Shown here: piece by piece, positions 35,586-45,822 of the stretch
How the letters are laid out: each line of letters begins with the position of its first letter
How positions within the stretch are numbered: the stretch's first letter is position 1
Source of the DNA: Psychrobacter fulvigenes
GTDB taxonomy: Bacteria > Pseudomonadota > Gammaproteobacteria > Pseudomonadales > Moraxellaceae
NCBI RefSeq assembly: GCF_904846155.1
Contig: NZ_CAJGZP010000001.1
Location: 248,001 to 312,000 of the forward strand
Direction: 5' to 3'
Length of the DNA stretch: 64,000 bases
The notes under the pieces: generated by a model
The model's database searches: none
What the model saw: only the letters and a program-made list of their open reading frames with translations
What the model was told of the DNA's origin: nothing
Program-made: the position numbers and the translations under genes

Positions 35586-36389
35586 ATGAGTACCGTCTGG
35601 GATAGCGTTCAGCTTGCACGGCATGCCAAACGTCCATTGTTTATGGACTATGTAAATAACCTGTTTACAGAGTTTGATAGATTGCATGGCGACCGTGCCT
35701 ATGCAGATGACAAAGCCATCATTGGTGGTCTAGCACGTTTAGATGGCATGCCAGTCATGGTCATTGGACAACATCGCGGTCGCAGTACTCGTGAGCGCAT
35801 CGCGCATAACTTTGGGATGGCCAATCCTGAAGGCTACCGCAAAGTGATACGCTTAATAAAAATGGCCGAGCGCTTTAATATTCCAGTCATGACCTTTGTC
35901 GATACTCAAGGTGCTTATCCTGGTGTTGGTGCTGAAGAGCGTGGCCAGGCGCAAGCCATCGCTGAGAGTATTGCGGTATTCTCAAGTCTCAAAGTCCCTG
36001 TGATCGTCACCATCATTGGTGAAGGGGGTTCAGGTGGTGCGCTGGCAATTGGGGTTGGCGATAAAGTGAATATGCTAGAAAACAGCATTTATTCAGTCAT
36101 CTCACCTGAAGGTTGTGCGTCTATTCTGTGGAAGACCGCCGAAAAAGCGCAAGATGCCAGTGAAGCATTGAAATTAAACGCGGTTAATTTGTATCAAATG
36201 GGTTTGATTGATGCAGTTATCGAAGAAGGTGAGGGTGCGCATGTGCATCCGCAGCCAGTGATGAACTCACTTAAGGCGCTATTATTAGAGCAGATGGATG
36301 AAATTAAGGACATGGACGCTGATGTTCGTTGTGAGCAGCGTTATGAAAAGCTCAAGTCCTTTAACTCAGAAGTCATGCTACCTTGCTAA
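35586..36389 (+). CDS. accA: Acetyl-CoA carboxylase carboxyltransferase subunit alpha, short form
   Basis: 267 aa against about 319 in E. coli. The protein starts at the point equivalent to WQIAQLARHPQRPY, so the N-terminal helical segment (about 50 residues) is absent. The catalytic part is intact: [53 protein letters not shown] and [11 protein letters not shown]. It transfers the carboxyl group from biotin to acetyl-CoA, first step of fatty-acid synthesis. AAAAGGGAAACGTCT precedes the ATG and no upstream in-frame extension carries the missing segment. Short forms are known in Moraxellaceae. Confidence 0.95.
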   Translation: MSTVWDSVQLARHAKRPLFMDYVNNLFTEFDRLHGDRAYADDKAIIGGLARLDGMPVMVIGQHRGRSTRERIAHNFGMANPEGYRKVIRLIKMAERFNIPVMTFVDTQGAYPGVGAEERGQAQAIAESIAVFSSLKVPVIVTIIGEGGSGGALAIGVGDKVNMLENSIYSVISPEGCASILWKTAEKAQDASEALKLNAVNLYQMGLIDAVIEEGEGAHVHPQPVMNSLKALLLEQMDEIKDMDADVRCEQRYEKLKSFNSEVMLPC

Positions 36390-36425
36390 GCATCTGACAC
36401 TTATCGACCTTAATGCTAAAATAAG

Positions 36426-36452
36426 ACGTGCTACCTTGTAGCGCGTTTTTTT
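36426..36452 (+). terminator. Terminator between accA and tilS
   Basis: ACGTGCTA, loop CCTTG, TAGCGCGT followed by TTTTTT: an 8-bp stem with one G-U pair. It ends only 16 bases before the tilS start, so no promoter fits between them. Transcription of tilS must read through it. Confidence 0.75.
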
Positions 36453-36468
36453 ATGGAAGAAATAAATT

Positions 36469-38061
36469 ATGACCAGCAGCGCCATTCGTCAATACCCTAT
36501 CGAGCCAATCGCAACCCACTCGCCGATAAATAAAGCACTTGCCGAGGCTTTATTGGAGAGTGTGGCTCAGTATCGTACGCAGTTGCAAGGTCGCCGTATT
36601 TGGCTGGCCTGTAGCGGTGGCCGTGACTCTTTAGCCTTAGCGGCGTTATGCTTGCAATTATATCGACAAGGTAAACTGCCATTTTTGCCGCAGTTACTGC
36701 ATGTCGATCATGGCTGGCAAGCAGATAGCAGATACTGGGCCGCGCACGTTGCTAAGTGGGCACAAGTACAGCAGCTACCCTGTCAGGTGTTACAGGTAAA
36801 AGTACAAGGAACGGATGAGCAAGCGGCAAGGCAGGCACGTTATAAAGCCATGCGCACTCATATCAATCAAGAGGATGTTTTGTTGCTTGCGCATCACGCT
36901 GATGACCAAGCTGAGACGGTATTGATGCGTTTGATACAAGGGGCAGGGGTAAATGGCTTGTCAGGTATGCAATCTTGGCGGGCACAAGAGGAGGGCGTGC
37001 AACGCAATATATTATGGCGACCTTGGTTGTCTGTCCGCCGCACCGCCATTACTGCATATGCAGAGCAACTCAAACTGCCATATATTGATGACCCTACCAA
37101 TGACAGCGGTGATAATGTGCGTAGTGGCTTGCGTCACGAAGTGTTGCCTTTACTATCAGCTTATAATACCAATGTCATCGAAAATATCGCCCGTAGCGCC
37201 CAGCTGCTTACTGACGCTCATGCTAGCCTCAGTGCGCAAGCTGAGCAAGATTTACAGCAGACTGCCATCAGTGCTTTAGAATGTTCTTCAGCTCAGCGCG
37301 TGCTAGATATTGATGAGCTGCACACACTGCCCATCTATCGGCAGCGGCAACTGCTGCATTATTGGCTAACGCAAGATGAGCCGTTGCCACCATCGAAGCA
37401 GTTGGTAGATGATGTGTTGACCCTCACTCAGCGTGACGATCATGATCATCAAACTCAATTAGATTGGCAAGGACGTACTCAGCAGTACAGTATCCGTCGT
37501 TATCGCCAGAAATTATATCGACTTAGTCATACTTGGCTAGCATGGTTGACCGAGCCAACAATAGAGCAGACACATACCTTGTCTGAGAGCATTTGTTCTA
37601 GCATCAGCTTACGCACAGGTCAGCGTCATCGTTGGCAAGTAGAGTTTGCAGCGGATGCAGTATCGCAGTTATTCAGCCATTTACAGCTTTTATTGGCCTA
37701 TCAGGATGGCTCAGCAGACTTAAAATCATTTATTAGCAATAAAAATAATGCTAGAGATAAGATTGCCCTACGAATCACGCCCTTAGGTCGGCAGCAGCGT
37801 GTGCAAACAGCGCTTACCACCCGCCCGCAGTCAGGTAAAAAGCTCTATCAAACCTTGGGTATTCCCGTGTGGCTACGTGACAGCTTGGTGGTTGTCAGTG
37901 TCATGAATAGTAACAACGATATCGATACTGATGATGGCTTGCCGCTATTGTTGCTATCACCCTTTGAAAGCTGGGCGCTAGGCGTTAAAAAGCCAGATGC
38001 AGATAAAGTGGGTCAGCAACTCGCTTCTGTCATAAAAAACACCTTACATATCCATGATTAG
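36469..38061 (+). CDS. tilS: tRNA(Ile)-lysidine synthase
   Basis: 530 aa, longer than E. coli TilS (432). It attaches lysine to C34 of tRNA-Ile(CAU), needed to read AUA. The PP-loop motif SGGRDS is at 49-54. HVDHGWQADSRYWAAHV, LLAHHADDQAETVLMRLIQGAGVNGLSGM and the distal TilS domains follow, ending at SPFESWALGVKKPDADKVGQQLAS. The C-terminal region is rich in Gln and has a longer linker than usual. GGAAG lies before the ATG. It follows accA directly, a common neighbourhood. Confidence 0.94.
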   Translation: MTSSAIRQYPIEPIATHSPINKALAEALLESVAQYRTQLQGRRIWLACSGGRDSLALAALCLQLYRQGKLPFLPQLLHVDHGWQADSRYWAAHVAKWAQVQQLPCQVLQVKVQGTDEQAARQARYKAMRTHINQEDVLLLAHHADDQAETVLMRLIQGAGVNGLSGMQSWRAQEEGVQRNILWRPWLSVRRTAITAYAEQLKLPYIDDPTNDSGDNVRSGLRHEVLPLLSAYNTNVIENIARSAQLLTDAHASLSAQAEQDLQQTAISALECSSAQRVLDIDELHTLPIYRQRQLLHYWLTQDEPLPPSKQLVDDVLTLTQRDDHDHQTQLDWQGRTQQYSIRRYRQKLYRLSHTWLAWLTEPTIEQTHTLSESICSSISLRTGQRHRWQVEFAADAVSQLFSHLQLLLAYQDGSADLKSFISNKNNARDKIALRITPLGRQQRVQTALTTRPQSGKKLYQTLGIPVWLRDSLVVVSVMNSNNDIDTDDGLPLLLLSPFESWALGVKKPDADKVGQQLASVIKNTLHIHD

Positions 38062-38297
38062 TGGGTCAATTAGATTGCTATTTTTTGCCGTGGCGACTGA
38101 CGAAATGTATGTTAATTGATGTTTATAACAGTATTTAAAGCCAGTAGCTTTGCGCAAGCTAGACACTTGCGGTTCTGCACTTAGGTGACTGAAGGTCATC
38201 ATAATTTGTCAAACAGCTGCCATGTCAGTATGGTAAACTGAGTGTCATTTTATATCGCATCTTGAATACTTTTGAATTTTGTTAGTAGGAAATGCTC

Positions 38298-39128
38298 ATG
38301 TCAGTATTAGATAATAAAAAAATCAGCTTTATCGGTGGCGGGAATATGGCACAGGCTCTAATCAGCGGGCTTGTTGCCTGCGGTGTCAAGCCTGAGCTGA
38401 TTACAGTATCAGCACCTAGTGCCGCAACCCGTCAGCAATACTCAGATCAGAACATGAATACCGTTGATTCAACTGCAGATCCAAAGGCTGCAGTTATTGG
38501 GGCTGATGTCGTGGTACTGGCGGTCAAGCCACAAGTCATGAGAGAGGTGGTCAGTGAGTTTGCGGATGCTTTAGACAGCCAATTGTTTATCTCAGTTGCC
38601 GCAGGCTTATCAACTGAGCTTCTATCGAGCATGCTAGGTGACTATCGCAATATAGTCCGAGCCATGCCCAATACGCCCTCTCAAATACAAATGGGCGCAA
38701 CTGGTCTTTATGCTACCGATAATATCAGCGAATCACAAAAGCAGCTGGCGACAGCCGTCATGGAGGCTTCTGGTCTGGCCATGTGGGTCGATGATGAAAC
38801 GCATATGCACGCAGTAACGGCGGTTGCAGGCTCTGCACCGGCTTATGTCTTTTACTTTATCGAGTCGATGATTGATGGCGCAGTCGCTTTAGGGCTAGAT
38901 AAAGAGCAAGCATCAGAGTTGGCAATGCAGACGGTATTGGGCGCAGCCCAGATGACCATCAATAGTGATGATAGTCCAGCCGAGCTACGCCGCAAAGTCA
39001 TGTCACCAAAAGGCACTACCCAAGCTGCCATTGAGTCCATGCAAGCCAATGAGATTGGCCGTCAAATTGGCGAGGCCATGCAAGCATGCTATGATCGTAG
39101 TCAAGCGCTTAGTGAAGAGATGAAGTAA
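38298..39128 (+). CDS. proC: Pyrroline-5-carboxylate reductase
   Basis: 276 aa. It makes proline from pyrroline-5-carboxylate with NAD(P)H. The dinucleotide motif is FIGGGNMAQALISGL. RAMPNTPSQIQMGATGLYA and SPKGTTQAAIESMQ are signatures. The ATG at 38298 has TAGGA with good spacing; the in-frame ATG at 38292 is too close to that site. yggT follows 89 bases later, a classic proC-yggT pair. Upstream, 38062-38297 is a promoter region holding a small hairpin (TAGCTTTGCGCAAGCTA). Confidence 0.97.
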   Translation: MSVLDNKKISFIGGGNMAQALISGLVACGVKPELITVSAPSAATRQQYSDQNMNTVDSTADPKAAVIGADVVVLAVKPQVMREVVSEFADALDSQLFISVAAGLSTELLSSMLGDYRNIVRAMPNTPSQIQMGATGLYATDNISESQKQLATAVMEASGLAMWVDDETHMHAVTAVAGSAPAYVFYFIESMIDGAVALGLDKEQASELAMQTVLGAAQMTINSDDSPAELRRKVMSPKGTTQAAIESMQANEIGRQIGEAMQACYDRSQALSEEMK

Positions 39129-39217
39129 GCGAGTAAAACTCTGAGTAATCAGCTTCTTTTATAAAACCCCACTGCTGTAACAGCATCTGTTAATAATGGC
39201 ACATTGAGTAGCGCTTC

Positions 39218-39787
39218 ATGAATAATATGTTATTACAAGTTTTTGATTTAATTACTACCTTCGCCATGCTGCTGATATTCATCCGTTTTATGCTGCAGTT
39301 TGCAGGGATGGATGCACGTGATCCTATGATCAGCCCAGCTTATAAAGCCACAGGCATTGTCGATGTGTTTGGGCGTATTTTTCCAACCGTCGGGCAAGGA
39401 CGCATCAGTATCGCCGCGATTGTACTGATGTTTTTGATTCGCTTAATTGATATCTCTGGTAAAGCCGCGCTCACCCATCAAGGTATCGCACCGCTGCCAT
39501 TATTCTTTCAAGGGTCGCTCAGTCTGATTCTAGACTTTTTGCGCATGTGTCGCTACTTAGTGATCGGTTCTATCATTGTCAGCTGGATTGTGGTGTTTAC
39601 CAACTCTATGCATCCTATCATCGGTATTATCATGCGCTTAGCAGAGCCAATTTTGGCACCGTTTCGCCGCATTACGCCCAATTTAGGTATGCTGGATCTA
39701 TCACCGATGGTTGCCTTTTTGGCTTTCATTCTGCTCGAAATGTTTATTGGTGGCCTCGCAGCAAGCTTCTTACCTATGTTGGGTTAA
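39218..39787 (+). CDS. yggT: YggT-family inner membrane protein
   Basis: 189 aa with about four to five hydrophobic segments in two repeated halves. VFGRIFPTVGQGRIS and the second copy AEPILAPFRRITPNLGMLDLSPMVAFLAFILLE are the family signature (P-x-R-R-x-x-P). Role in envelope or osmotic tolerance is suggested for homologues. Co-transcribed with proC; ends at a strong terminator. Confidence 0.93.
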   Translation: MNNMLLQVFDLITTFAMLLIFIRFMLQFAGMDARDPMISPAYKATGIVDVFGRIFPTVGQGRISIAAIVLMFLIRLIDISGKAALTHQGIAPLPLFFQGSLSLILDFLRMCRYLVIGSIIVSWIVVFTNSMHPIIGIIMRLAEPILAPFRRITPNLGMLDLSPMVAFLAFILLEMFIGGLAASFLPMLG

Positions 39788-39845
39788 AGGCAACGCTGGG
39801 TTAATGCAAACTTAGACTGAATTGTTTTTAAAGTAAATATTTGCC

Positions 39846-39882
39846 AAAAAAAGACGCTCAATTCAAATTGAGCGTCTTTTTT
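39846..39882 (+). terminator. yggT terminator
   Basis: AAAAAAGACGCTCAATTC and AATTGAGCGTCTTTTTT: a very stable, nearly perfect stem with A and T runs on both sides, 58 bases after the yggT stop. Confidence 0.92.
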
Positions 39883-39917
39883 ATTGCTGCTATGATTTAG
39901 ATCATACTTTACCGAAG

Positions 39918-40936
<1,019 letters not shown>

Positions 40937-41049
40937 CTATCTATTGCTGTTTTTTATGGCTGTAAATGGCAATTTTAAGTATCAAAAATACCTAAAATTA
41001 ATTAAATCGATAATTATGGCAAAAGCAGAGCTAAATCTGTAGACAACGC

Positions 41050-41077
41050 TTGCAATTCGTTTTGGCTTTGTTATAAT
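41050..41077 (+). promoter_or_regulatory. tRNA-Ser promoter
   Basis: TTGCAA (41050-41055), 16-base spacer, TATAAT (41072-41077), about 90 bases before the tRNA. The 345-base gap 40826-41170 otherwise holds only the thiD upstream region and AT-rich sequence. Confidence 0.7.
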
Positions 41078-41170
41078 ACTCGCCCACGACATAAGACGTA
41101 TCATTAGCATCGATACTGTATTTAGAGAAGTGTTTTTATAAAATATTTTGATAAGTGTCTTAAATCGTTC

Positions 41171-41260
41171 GGTGAAGTGGGTGAGTGGCTGAAACCAGTT
41201 CCCTGCTAAGGAACCATACGTGTAAGCGTATCGAGGGTTCGAATCCCTCCTTCACCGCCA
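41171..41260 (+). tRNA. tRNA-Ser (anticodon GCT)
   Basis: 90 nt including encoded CCA. Acceptor GGTGAAG pairs with CTTCACC, discriminator G. The anticodon loop CTGCTAA sits on stem GTTCC/GGAAC and reads AGC/AGU. A long variable arm (ATACGTGTAAGCGTAT) and T-loop GGTTCGAATCC are as expected for a class II tRNA. Confidence 0.97.
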
Positions 41261-41359
41261 TTTATTCGGTTTATTGTTAGATTTAAAATGCAGTATATCG
41301 ATGTTAGATAGGTTTTTTAATTAATATAAAAAATATTTTGTTTTAATTATCAAAAGTTA

Positions 41360-41387
41360 TTGACATCATCTGGATTATCTATATAAT
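41360..41387 (+). promoter_or_regulatory. tRNA-Arg promoter
   Basis: TTGACA (41360-41365), 16-base spacer, TATAAT (41382-41387): consensus sigma-70 boxes 58 bases before the tRNA. Confidence 0.85.
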
Positions 41388-41445
41388 AGCCAACCTAATT
41401 TGCTGTAAATGTTCGTTAAAAAACAGCAGATAATGTGCAAAGTAC

Positions 41446-41522
41446 GCGCCTGTAGCTCAGTTGGATAGAGCACTTGGCTACGAACTAAGGGGTCGGGAGT
41501 TCGAATCTCTCCAGGCGCACCA
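41446..41522 (+). tRNA. tRNA-Arg (anticodon ACG)
   Basis: 77 nt including encoded CCA. Acceptor GCGCCTG pairs with CAGGCGC, discriminator A. The anticodon loop CTACGAA gives ACG, presumably edited to ICG to read CGU/CGC/CGA. D-loop AGCTCAGTTGGATAGAG and T-arm GGGAGTTCGAATCTCTC are standard. Confidence 0.97.
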
Positions 41523-41578
41523 TTTGCATACTAGCTTACATTATTAATATAGTAATTAAGCTGAACGAAGTCCTAAAT

Positions 41579-41615
41579 AAATCGCCTGTCTAACGACAAT
41601 TTGGCGATTTTTTTG
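41579..41615 (+). terminator. tRNA-Arg terminator
   Basis: AAATCGCC and GGCGATTTTTTT enclose a 16-base loop, about 60 bases after the tRNA. Confidence 0.7.
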
Positions 41616-41781
41616 TGTCTGTTATTTTTATAGTGATCATTTCCTTCTTTTAAGTTTAAGCTTTTAAGCCTAAGTATTTTAATGCCTTTCTTATCAAACC
41701 TTCTTTGATGTTAATGTACGCTAAGCGCCTGAATTACGGTACAATAGTGCCATTATTCCTTGCTTGCTATGAGCTTGTATC

Positions 41782-42459
41782 ATGTCAAAAAGTACCTCAA
41801 AAGCTACTGTTAAATCAAAATCTCAGCGCAAACACTCGCCACAGCAAATGCCTGTCGTCGAAGAGCCTGTGATTGCCAAACCAACGACCCGAATCGTGGC
41901 TATCATTTACGATGGTATGCTTATCTTGGCATTATTGTTTTTGGTAGGGACAATGCTGACTGTCATTGGCACGCTGCTGACCATGGAGACGGGTACCGAG
42001 TCATCACAAGCGCAGTCGCTGCCCACTTGGTATCAAAACTTTGTCATGACCCCATCTTTTATCCTAACTTTGGTAGGTTTTTATGGCATATTTTGGCGTC
42101 GGGGTGGGCAGACATTGGGTATGCAGACATGGCGTTTAAAGACCGTAAACAATGCAGGGCACTTATTGACGTGGGGACAGTCGTTCAAACGTATCTTGGC
42201 TGCCAGTTTGATGCCATTATTGTTTGGTATTATCGGTAGTTTGATCGGTGGCTCTCGCGCCATCTTGCTGACCAGCGCATTTTTGGGCTTAATTTTTAAT
42301 TATGTGTTTTGCTTATTTAATCGCCGCGGTTTGGCGGTACAAGATATGCTCTCTAATAGCATTACCTTAAAAATGCCCAAACAACAACATGAGGGCTTAT
42401 GGCGTGGCTTCAAAAACCGTAAGCAGCCCAAAAGCAGTCAAGAGAATGCACAAAAATAA
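41782..42459 (+). CDS. RDD-family membrane protein
   Basis: 225 aa. A polar N-terminus (1-37) precedes PTTRIVAIIYDGMLILALLFLV, where the family R..D pattern is seen. WRRGGQTLGMQTWRLKTVN is the second RDD signature. Three to four membrane segments. Some RDD proteins act as cation exchangers, but function is mostly unknown. A basic tail ends the protein. Probably monocistronic, convergent with the exchanger that follows. Confidence 0.85.
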   Translation: MSKSTSKATVKSKSQRKHSPQQMPVVEEPVIAKPTTRIVAIIYDGMLILALLFLVGTMLTVIGTLLTMETGTESSQAQSLPTWYQNFVMTPSFILTLVGFYGIFWRRGGQTLGMQTWRLKTVNNAGHLLTWGQSFKRILAASLMPLLFGIIGSLIGGSRAILLTSAFLGLIFNYVFCLFNRRGLAVQDMLSNSITLKMPKQQHEGLWRGFKNRKQPKSSQENAQK

Positions 42460-42497
42460 TATAAATATCAGGATGACAAGGCCTATATATTAAAGGC

Positions 42498-43529
42498 CTA
42501 CATATTAATGGTTTTGATCAGCCATATCGTATAGCCAACAAAGCACATGAGCAGCGCTCCGCCAGACAGTCGCCCAAATTTACGCTGGGTAAGATAAGCA
42601 AAAGTACATAGCACAAATAGTAGTACGGTTAATATACTGACCATCGATATGTCTCTCGATAGAATCAAAGGGTTGGCCTCAATCGGTGCAATAAGAGCTG
42701 CTAAGCCAACCACGCCCAAAGTATTAAACATATTAGAGCCGATGATATTACCGAGCGCCATATCATGCTCACCATGTCTTGCAGCTGCAAGGCTTGCGAC
42801 CAGCTCTGGTAGAGAAGTGCCAACAGCGACAATGGTCAAACCAATGATTAGCTCGCTAAGTCCCCAAAACGTTGCCAGTTCAACCGCGCCCCAGACAATA
42901 GCGCGTGAGCCCAGTACCAGCATGAGCATACCAATGAATAAGCTCGCAAAACCGCGTGATATGCTAGGTTCTATGTAGCCAGCTTCTGTGCTGTCTTTCA
43001 TACCATGCTGTGATGTGCTGTTATTCTCTAAGCTCAAGCTTTCTTTATGTGCGTGTACCTGTTCAGCTTCTGTCTGATTGTCACCCATACTAAAAAAAAT
43101 CTGTACACCTAGAACGAGCATCAGTAGTATTAATAAAAACACCCCATCAGCTAGGCTCAAAAAGCCATCACGTAGCTGCCACGCTGCCAAAGCGGTAATC
43201 AGTAGTAAGATGGGTAAGTCTCGCGCTACGATGCTCTTATGGATGATAATAGGGCTTATCAGTACTGTTAAGCCGAGCACTAGGGCGATGTTCATGATAT
43301 TTGAGCCATAAGCATTACCCAATGCAAGCTCAGGACTACCGTCGATTGCTGCTAGCACCGATACCACCATTTCAGGTGCTGATGTGCCCAAACCTAAAAT
43401 CAATACTCCAATCAAAAAACTTGGTACGCCGAGCTTTTTTGCTAATGCGGTGGCACCCTCAATAAAAACATCAGCACTCCATACAAGGATTGCTAAGCCA
43501 ATTAGTATTGCAACAACTGCCAACCACAT
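42498..43529 (-). CDS. Calcium/sodium antiporter (CaCA family, YrbG-like)
   Basis: 343 aa with about ten membrane segments in two inverted halves. The alpha repeats are LILGLGTSAPEMVVSVLAA / GNAYGSNIMNIALVLGL and IVAVGTSLPELVASLAAA / LGNIIGSNMFNTLGVVG, carrying the Glu and Asn ion-binding residues. A central cytoplasmic loop (about 150-185) is polar. It exchanges Ca2+ for Na+ or H+. AAGGAA lies before the ATG. Monocistronic. Confidence 0.93.
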   Translation of the reverse strand: MWLAVVAILIGLAILVWSADVFIEGATALAKKLGVPSFLIGVLILGLGTSAPEMVVSVLAAIDGSPELALGNAYGSNIMNIALVLGLTVLISPIIIHKSIVARDLPILLLITALAAWQLRDGFLSLADGVFLLILLMLVLGVQIFFSMGDNQTEAEQVHAHKESLSLENNSTSQHGMKDSTEAGYIEPSISRGFASLFIGMLMLVLGSRAIVWGAVELATFWGLSELIIGLTIVAVGTSLPELVASLAAARHGEHDMALGNIIGSNMFNTLGVVGLAALIAPIEANPLILSRDISMVSILTVLLFVLCTFAYLTQRKFGRLSGGALLMCFVGYTIWLIKTINM

Positions 43530-43589
43530 CAGGGTATTCCTTTGCTCGTCATAAAGGTGTCATAAAAAATACTTTGTATTTGAAGGATA

Positions 43590-43625
43590 AAAAAAGCTGA
43601 ATCACAATACGGATTCAGCTTTTTA
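43590..43625 (-). terminator. panD terminator
   Basis: AAAAAGCTGAATC / GGATTCAGCTTTTT, a long stem with T run on the minus strand, 56 bases beyond the panD stop. Symmetrical enough to act on both strands. Confidence 0.85.
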
Positions 43626-43680
43626 TTAAAACAGATAAATAAGAGAGTCCAGCATCTTGAGGCGCTAGACTGAATAAAGA

Positions 43681-44061
43681 CTAGGCCACTTGCACAGGAA
43701 TGATATTCGCTGTGTCTTTGACGGTATTGTCTTCATTACAATAGACCAGTTTTGGCTGATAAGTCGAGGCTTCAACTTCATCAAAATGGGCATAAGCGCA
43801 GATGATGACGATATCACCTAAGTCTGCCATATGGGCAGCAGCACCATTGAGCGAGATAATGCCAGAGCCAGCTTCAGCACGGATAGCATAGGTGCGAAAG
43901 CGTTTGCCGTTGGTGACATTATAAATGTCGATAGATTCATTCTCGCGTAAACCTGCAAGATCTAATAAATCGCCATCGATACCGCATGAGCCTTCATAGT
44001 GCAGCTCAGCATGCGTGACGCGGGCACGGTGCAATTTGCATTTAAGCATATTAAGTAGCAT
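43681..44061 (-). CDS. panD: Aspartate 1-decarboxylase
   Basis: 126 aa proenzyme. It makes beta-alanine for pantothenate. Self-cleavage occurs between G24 and S25 in YEGSCGID, giving the pyruvoyl group. [15 protein letters not shown] at the start and [23 protein letters not shown] are signatures. No panB or panC is adjacent. Promoter region 44062-44263 shows nothing special. Confidence 0.97.
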   Translation of the reverse strand: MLLNMLKCKLHRARVTHAELHYEGSCGIDGDLLDLAGLRENESIDIYNVTNGKRFRTYAIRAEAGSGIISLNGAAAHMADLGDIVIICAYAHFDEVEASTYQPKLVYCNEDNTVKDTANIIPVQVA

Positions 44062-44263
44062 GAATTGCTTCCTTAGCGTAACAAAAGTAATCTGTTAATG
44101 GGGGCAAATAGCGCAAAATAAAAGGGTAGTCCACTGTTTTAGCGGTCAAATCTGCACTACTGGCCTGAATATAAAACATGAAAGAGTGCTATAAACGCTT
44201 AAAACAACATCCATACTAAACTTGAAGCAACCATCATGTTTTAGACAGCAAGTATCATACCGT

Positions 44264-44845
44264 TCAGTCAGGCAATTTAAAACTATTAATTTGCGAACGC
44301 GCCCGTTCAATATCACCATCTAATAATAATGGCAATGCTTCAAACGCTGCGGTAAGGGCACTATCGATTGCAGTTTGCTCATCTGGTGCTGCTTTTGAGA
44401 GTACATGGCCAGTCACTTTAGACTTATGACCAGGGTGGCCAATGCCCACACGCAAACGATGAAAGTCATTACCTATATGTGGGGTGATATCACGCAGACC
44501 ATTATGGCCACCATGACCACCACCTGTTTTTAGCTTGATGCTCCCAGCAGGTATATCGAGCTCATCATGGGCAATCAATAACTCATCATTATCAATACCA
44601 TAAAAATTGACCATGGGTACCACGGATTGACCAGACTTATTCATAAAGGTCAGTGGCAATAATAGACGCACGTCATGGCCATGGATTTGCCCTCGGCCTG
44701 TGACCCCGTGGAATTTTTTGTCGGGGCTTAAGTCAATATTGAACTGATGCGCCAGATGCTGTACAAACCAAAATCCTGCATTATGCCGCGTATACATATA
44801 CTGCTGACCAGGATTGCCAAGACCGACGATAAGTTTTAGTGCCAT
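44264..44845 (-). CDS. pth: Peptidyl-tRNA hydrolase
   Basis: 193 aa. It releases tRNA from peptidyl-tRNA that drops off the ribosome. H21 (TRHNAGF) is catalytic; LIVGLGNPG and the stretch LPLTFMNKSGQSV, KTGGGHGGHNGLRDI are signatures. It follows rplY after that gene's terminator, so it may need its own promoter in the 120 bases before it. rplY-pth is a conserved pair. Confidence 0.97.
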   Translation of the reverse strand: MALKLIVGLGNPGQQYMYTRHNAGFWFVQHLAHQFNIDLSPDKKFHGVTGRGQIHGHDVRLLLPLTFMNKSGQSVVPMVNFYGIDNDELLIAHDELDIPAGSIKLKTGGGHGGHNGLRDITPHIGNDFHRLRVGIGHPGHKSKVTGHVLSKAAPDEQTAIDSALTAAFEALPLLLDGDIERARSQINSFKLPD

Positions 44846-44965
44846 GACTATACTCTGCCTGAATTTAGAAATAAGAGAATGAATAAAATACGATTTGAAA
44901 AAATAGCCACTGCCAGTACCATATTTAAATGTTCAACAGACCCTAGTTTTTCAAAACCTACTTAC

Positions 44966-45000
44966 AAAAACAGCAGGAGATATCGATCCCCTGCTGTTTT
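44966..45000 (-). terminator. rplY terminator
   Basis: AAAACAGCAGG / CCTGCTGTTTT: 11-bp stem with T run, 73 bases beyond the rplY stop on the minus strand. Confidence 0.88.
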
Positions 45001-45072
45001 ATACATAACCAAAAAGCTAACTGCTTAACAGGCAACAATAATGCTTATTAAGCAATATAAAAGACATCTGAA

Positions 45073-45753
45073 TTATTCTTCTTCGCCTTTATCTGCAGCT
45101 TCGCCTTGCGCTGATGCAGGTACGTCAGCAGCATCAACTTCTTCAGTATCTTCGTCAACTTCTTCAATTGTTGGTGGCTGCATGTTAACGATCGTGCGAT
45201 CGACTGCGTCTTCCATATCAAGATCAAAGATGATTACGCCTTCAGGCAGGTTGATGTCTGATAGACGGAATAGATCACCGATTTCCATACCAGATACATC
45301 TACTTCTAGATATTCAGGTAGCTGTGATGGTAAGCAAACGACTTCAACTTCAGTAACCAACGTAGATAGGATACCGCCCGCTTTAGTACCAGGTGCTTCT
45401 TCACGACCTGAGAAATGTAGTGGGATGTTCATGTTGATTTTCTGGCCTTTTACGATGCGCTGAAAGTCAGCATGCATTGGAAAGCCTTTAGCTGGGTGGC
45501 GTTGCAAGTCTTTGATAACTGCTTGATGCTCTTCGCCGTCAACAGTGATGGTCAAAACCTGAGAGAAGAAGGCTTCATACTCAAGTGATTTTACCATTTC
45601 GTTAACTTTGATAGCGATAGCCATTGGCTCTTCACCACCACCATAGATAATAGCAGGAACTAGGTTCTGCTTACGTAGGCGGCGGCTCGCACCTTTACCT
45701 TGTTGGTCTGCAGAACGGTCAACTGCGTTAATTGCAAAATGATCAATGCTCAT
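45073..45753 (-). CDS. rplY: 50S ribosomal protein L25 (Ctc form)
   Basis: 226 aa: an N-terminal L25 domain that binds 5S rRNA (VDRSADQQGKGASRRLRKQN... VPAIIYGGG) and the C-terminal TL5/Ctc beta domain (SQLPEYLEVDVSGMEIGD). An acidic tail (Glu/Asp-rich, last 35 residues) follows. The ATG at 45753 has AGGATT at good spacing. An in-frame codon at 45816 would run through the upstream terminator hairpin and is rejected. The leader is long and probably regulated (see 45795-45822). Confidence 0.96.
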   Translation of the reverse strand: MSIDHFAINAVDRSADQQGKGASRRLRKQNLVPAIIYGGGEEPMAIAIKVNEMVKSLEYEAFFSQVLTITVDGEEHQAVIKDLQRHPAKGFPMHADFQRIVKGQKINMNIPLHFSGREEAPGTKAGGILSTLVTEVEVVCLPSQLPEYLEVDVSGMEIGDLFRLSDINLPEGVIIFDLDMEDAVDRTIVNMQPPTIEEVDEDTEEVDAADVPASAQGEAADKGEEE

Positions 45754-45794
45754 GGATATAATCCTATAAAAAGATAAATGAAGTGTCTGGTCAT

Positions 45795-45822
45795 AAAAAA
45801 GTGGATTTGCGACCAATCCACT
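45795..45822 (-). terminator. Intrinsic terminator in the rplY leader (likely attenuator)
   Basis: On the minus strand AGTGGATT, loop GGTCGCA, AATCCACT followed by TTTTT: a perfect 8-bp stem and T run. It lies 41 bases before the rplY start codon. That gap is too short for a promoter, so rplY mRNA must pass through this structure. It could end the leader when L25 is in excess, or be the 3' end of a small RNA. An 8-bp hairpin (TCATAGTG / CACTATGA, 45846-45898) lies upstream in the same leader. Confidence 0.8.

Noticed and set aside
45754..45816. Longer rplY start at 45816
   Set aside because: The extension would translate through the terminator stem and has no family match; the ATG at 45753 has a good ribosome-binding site.
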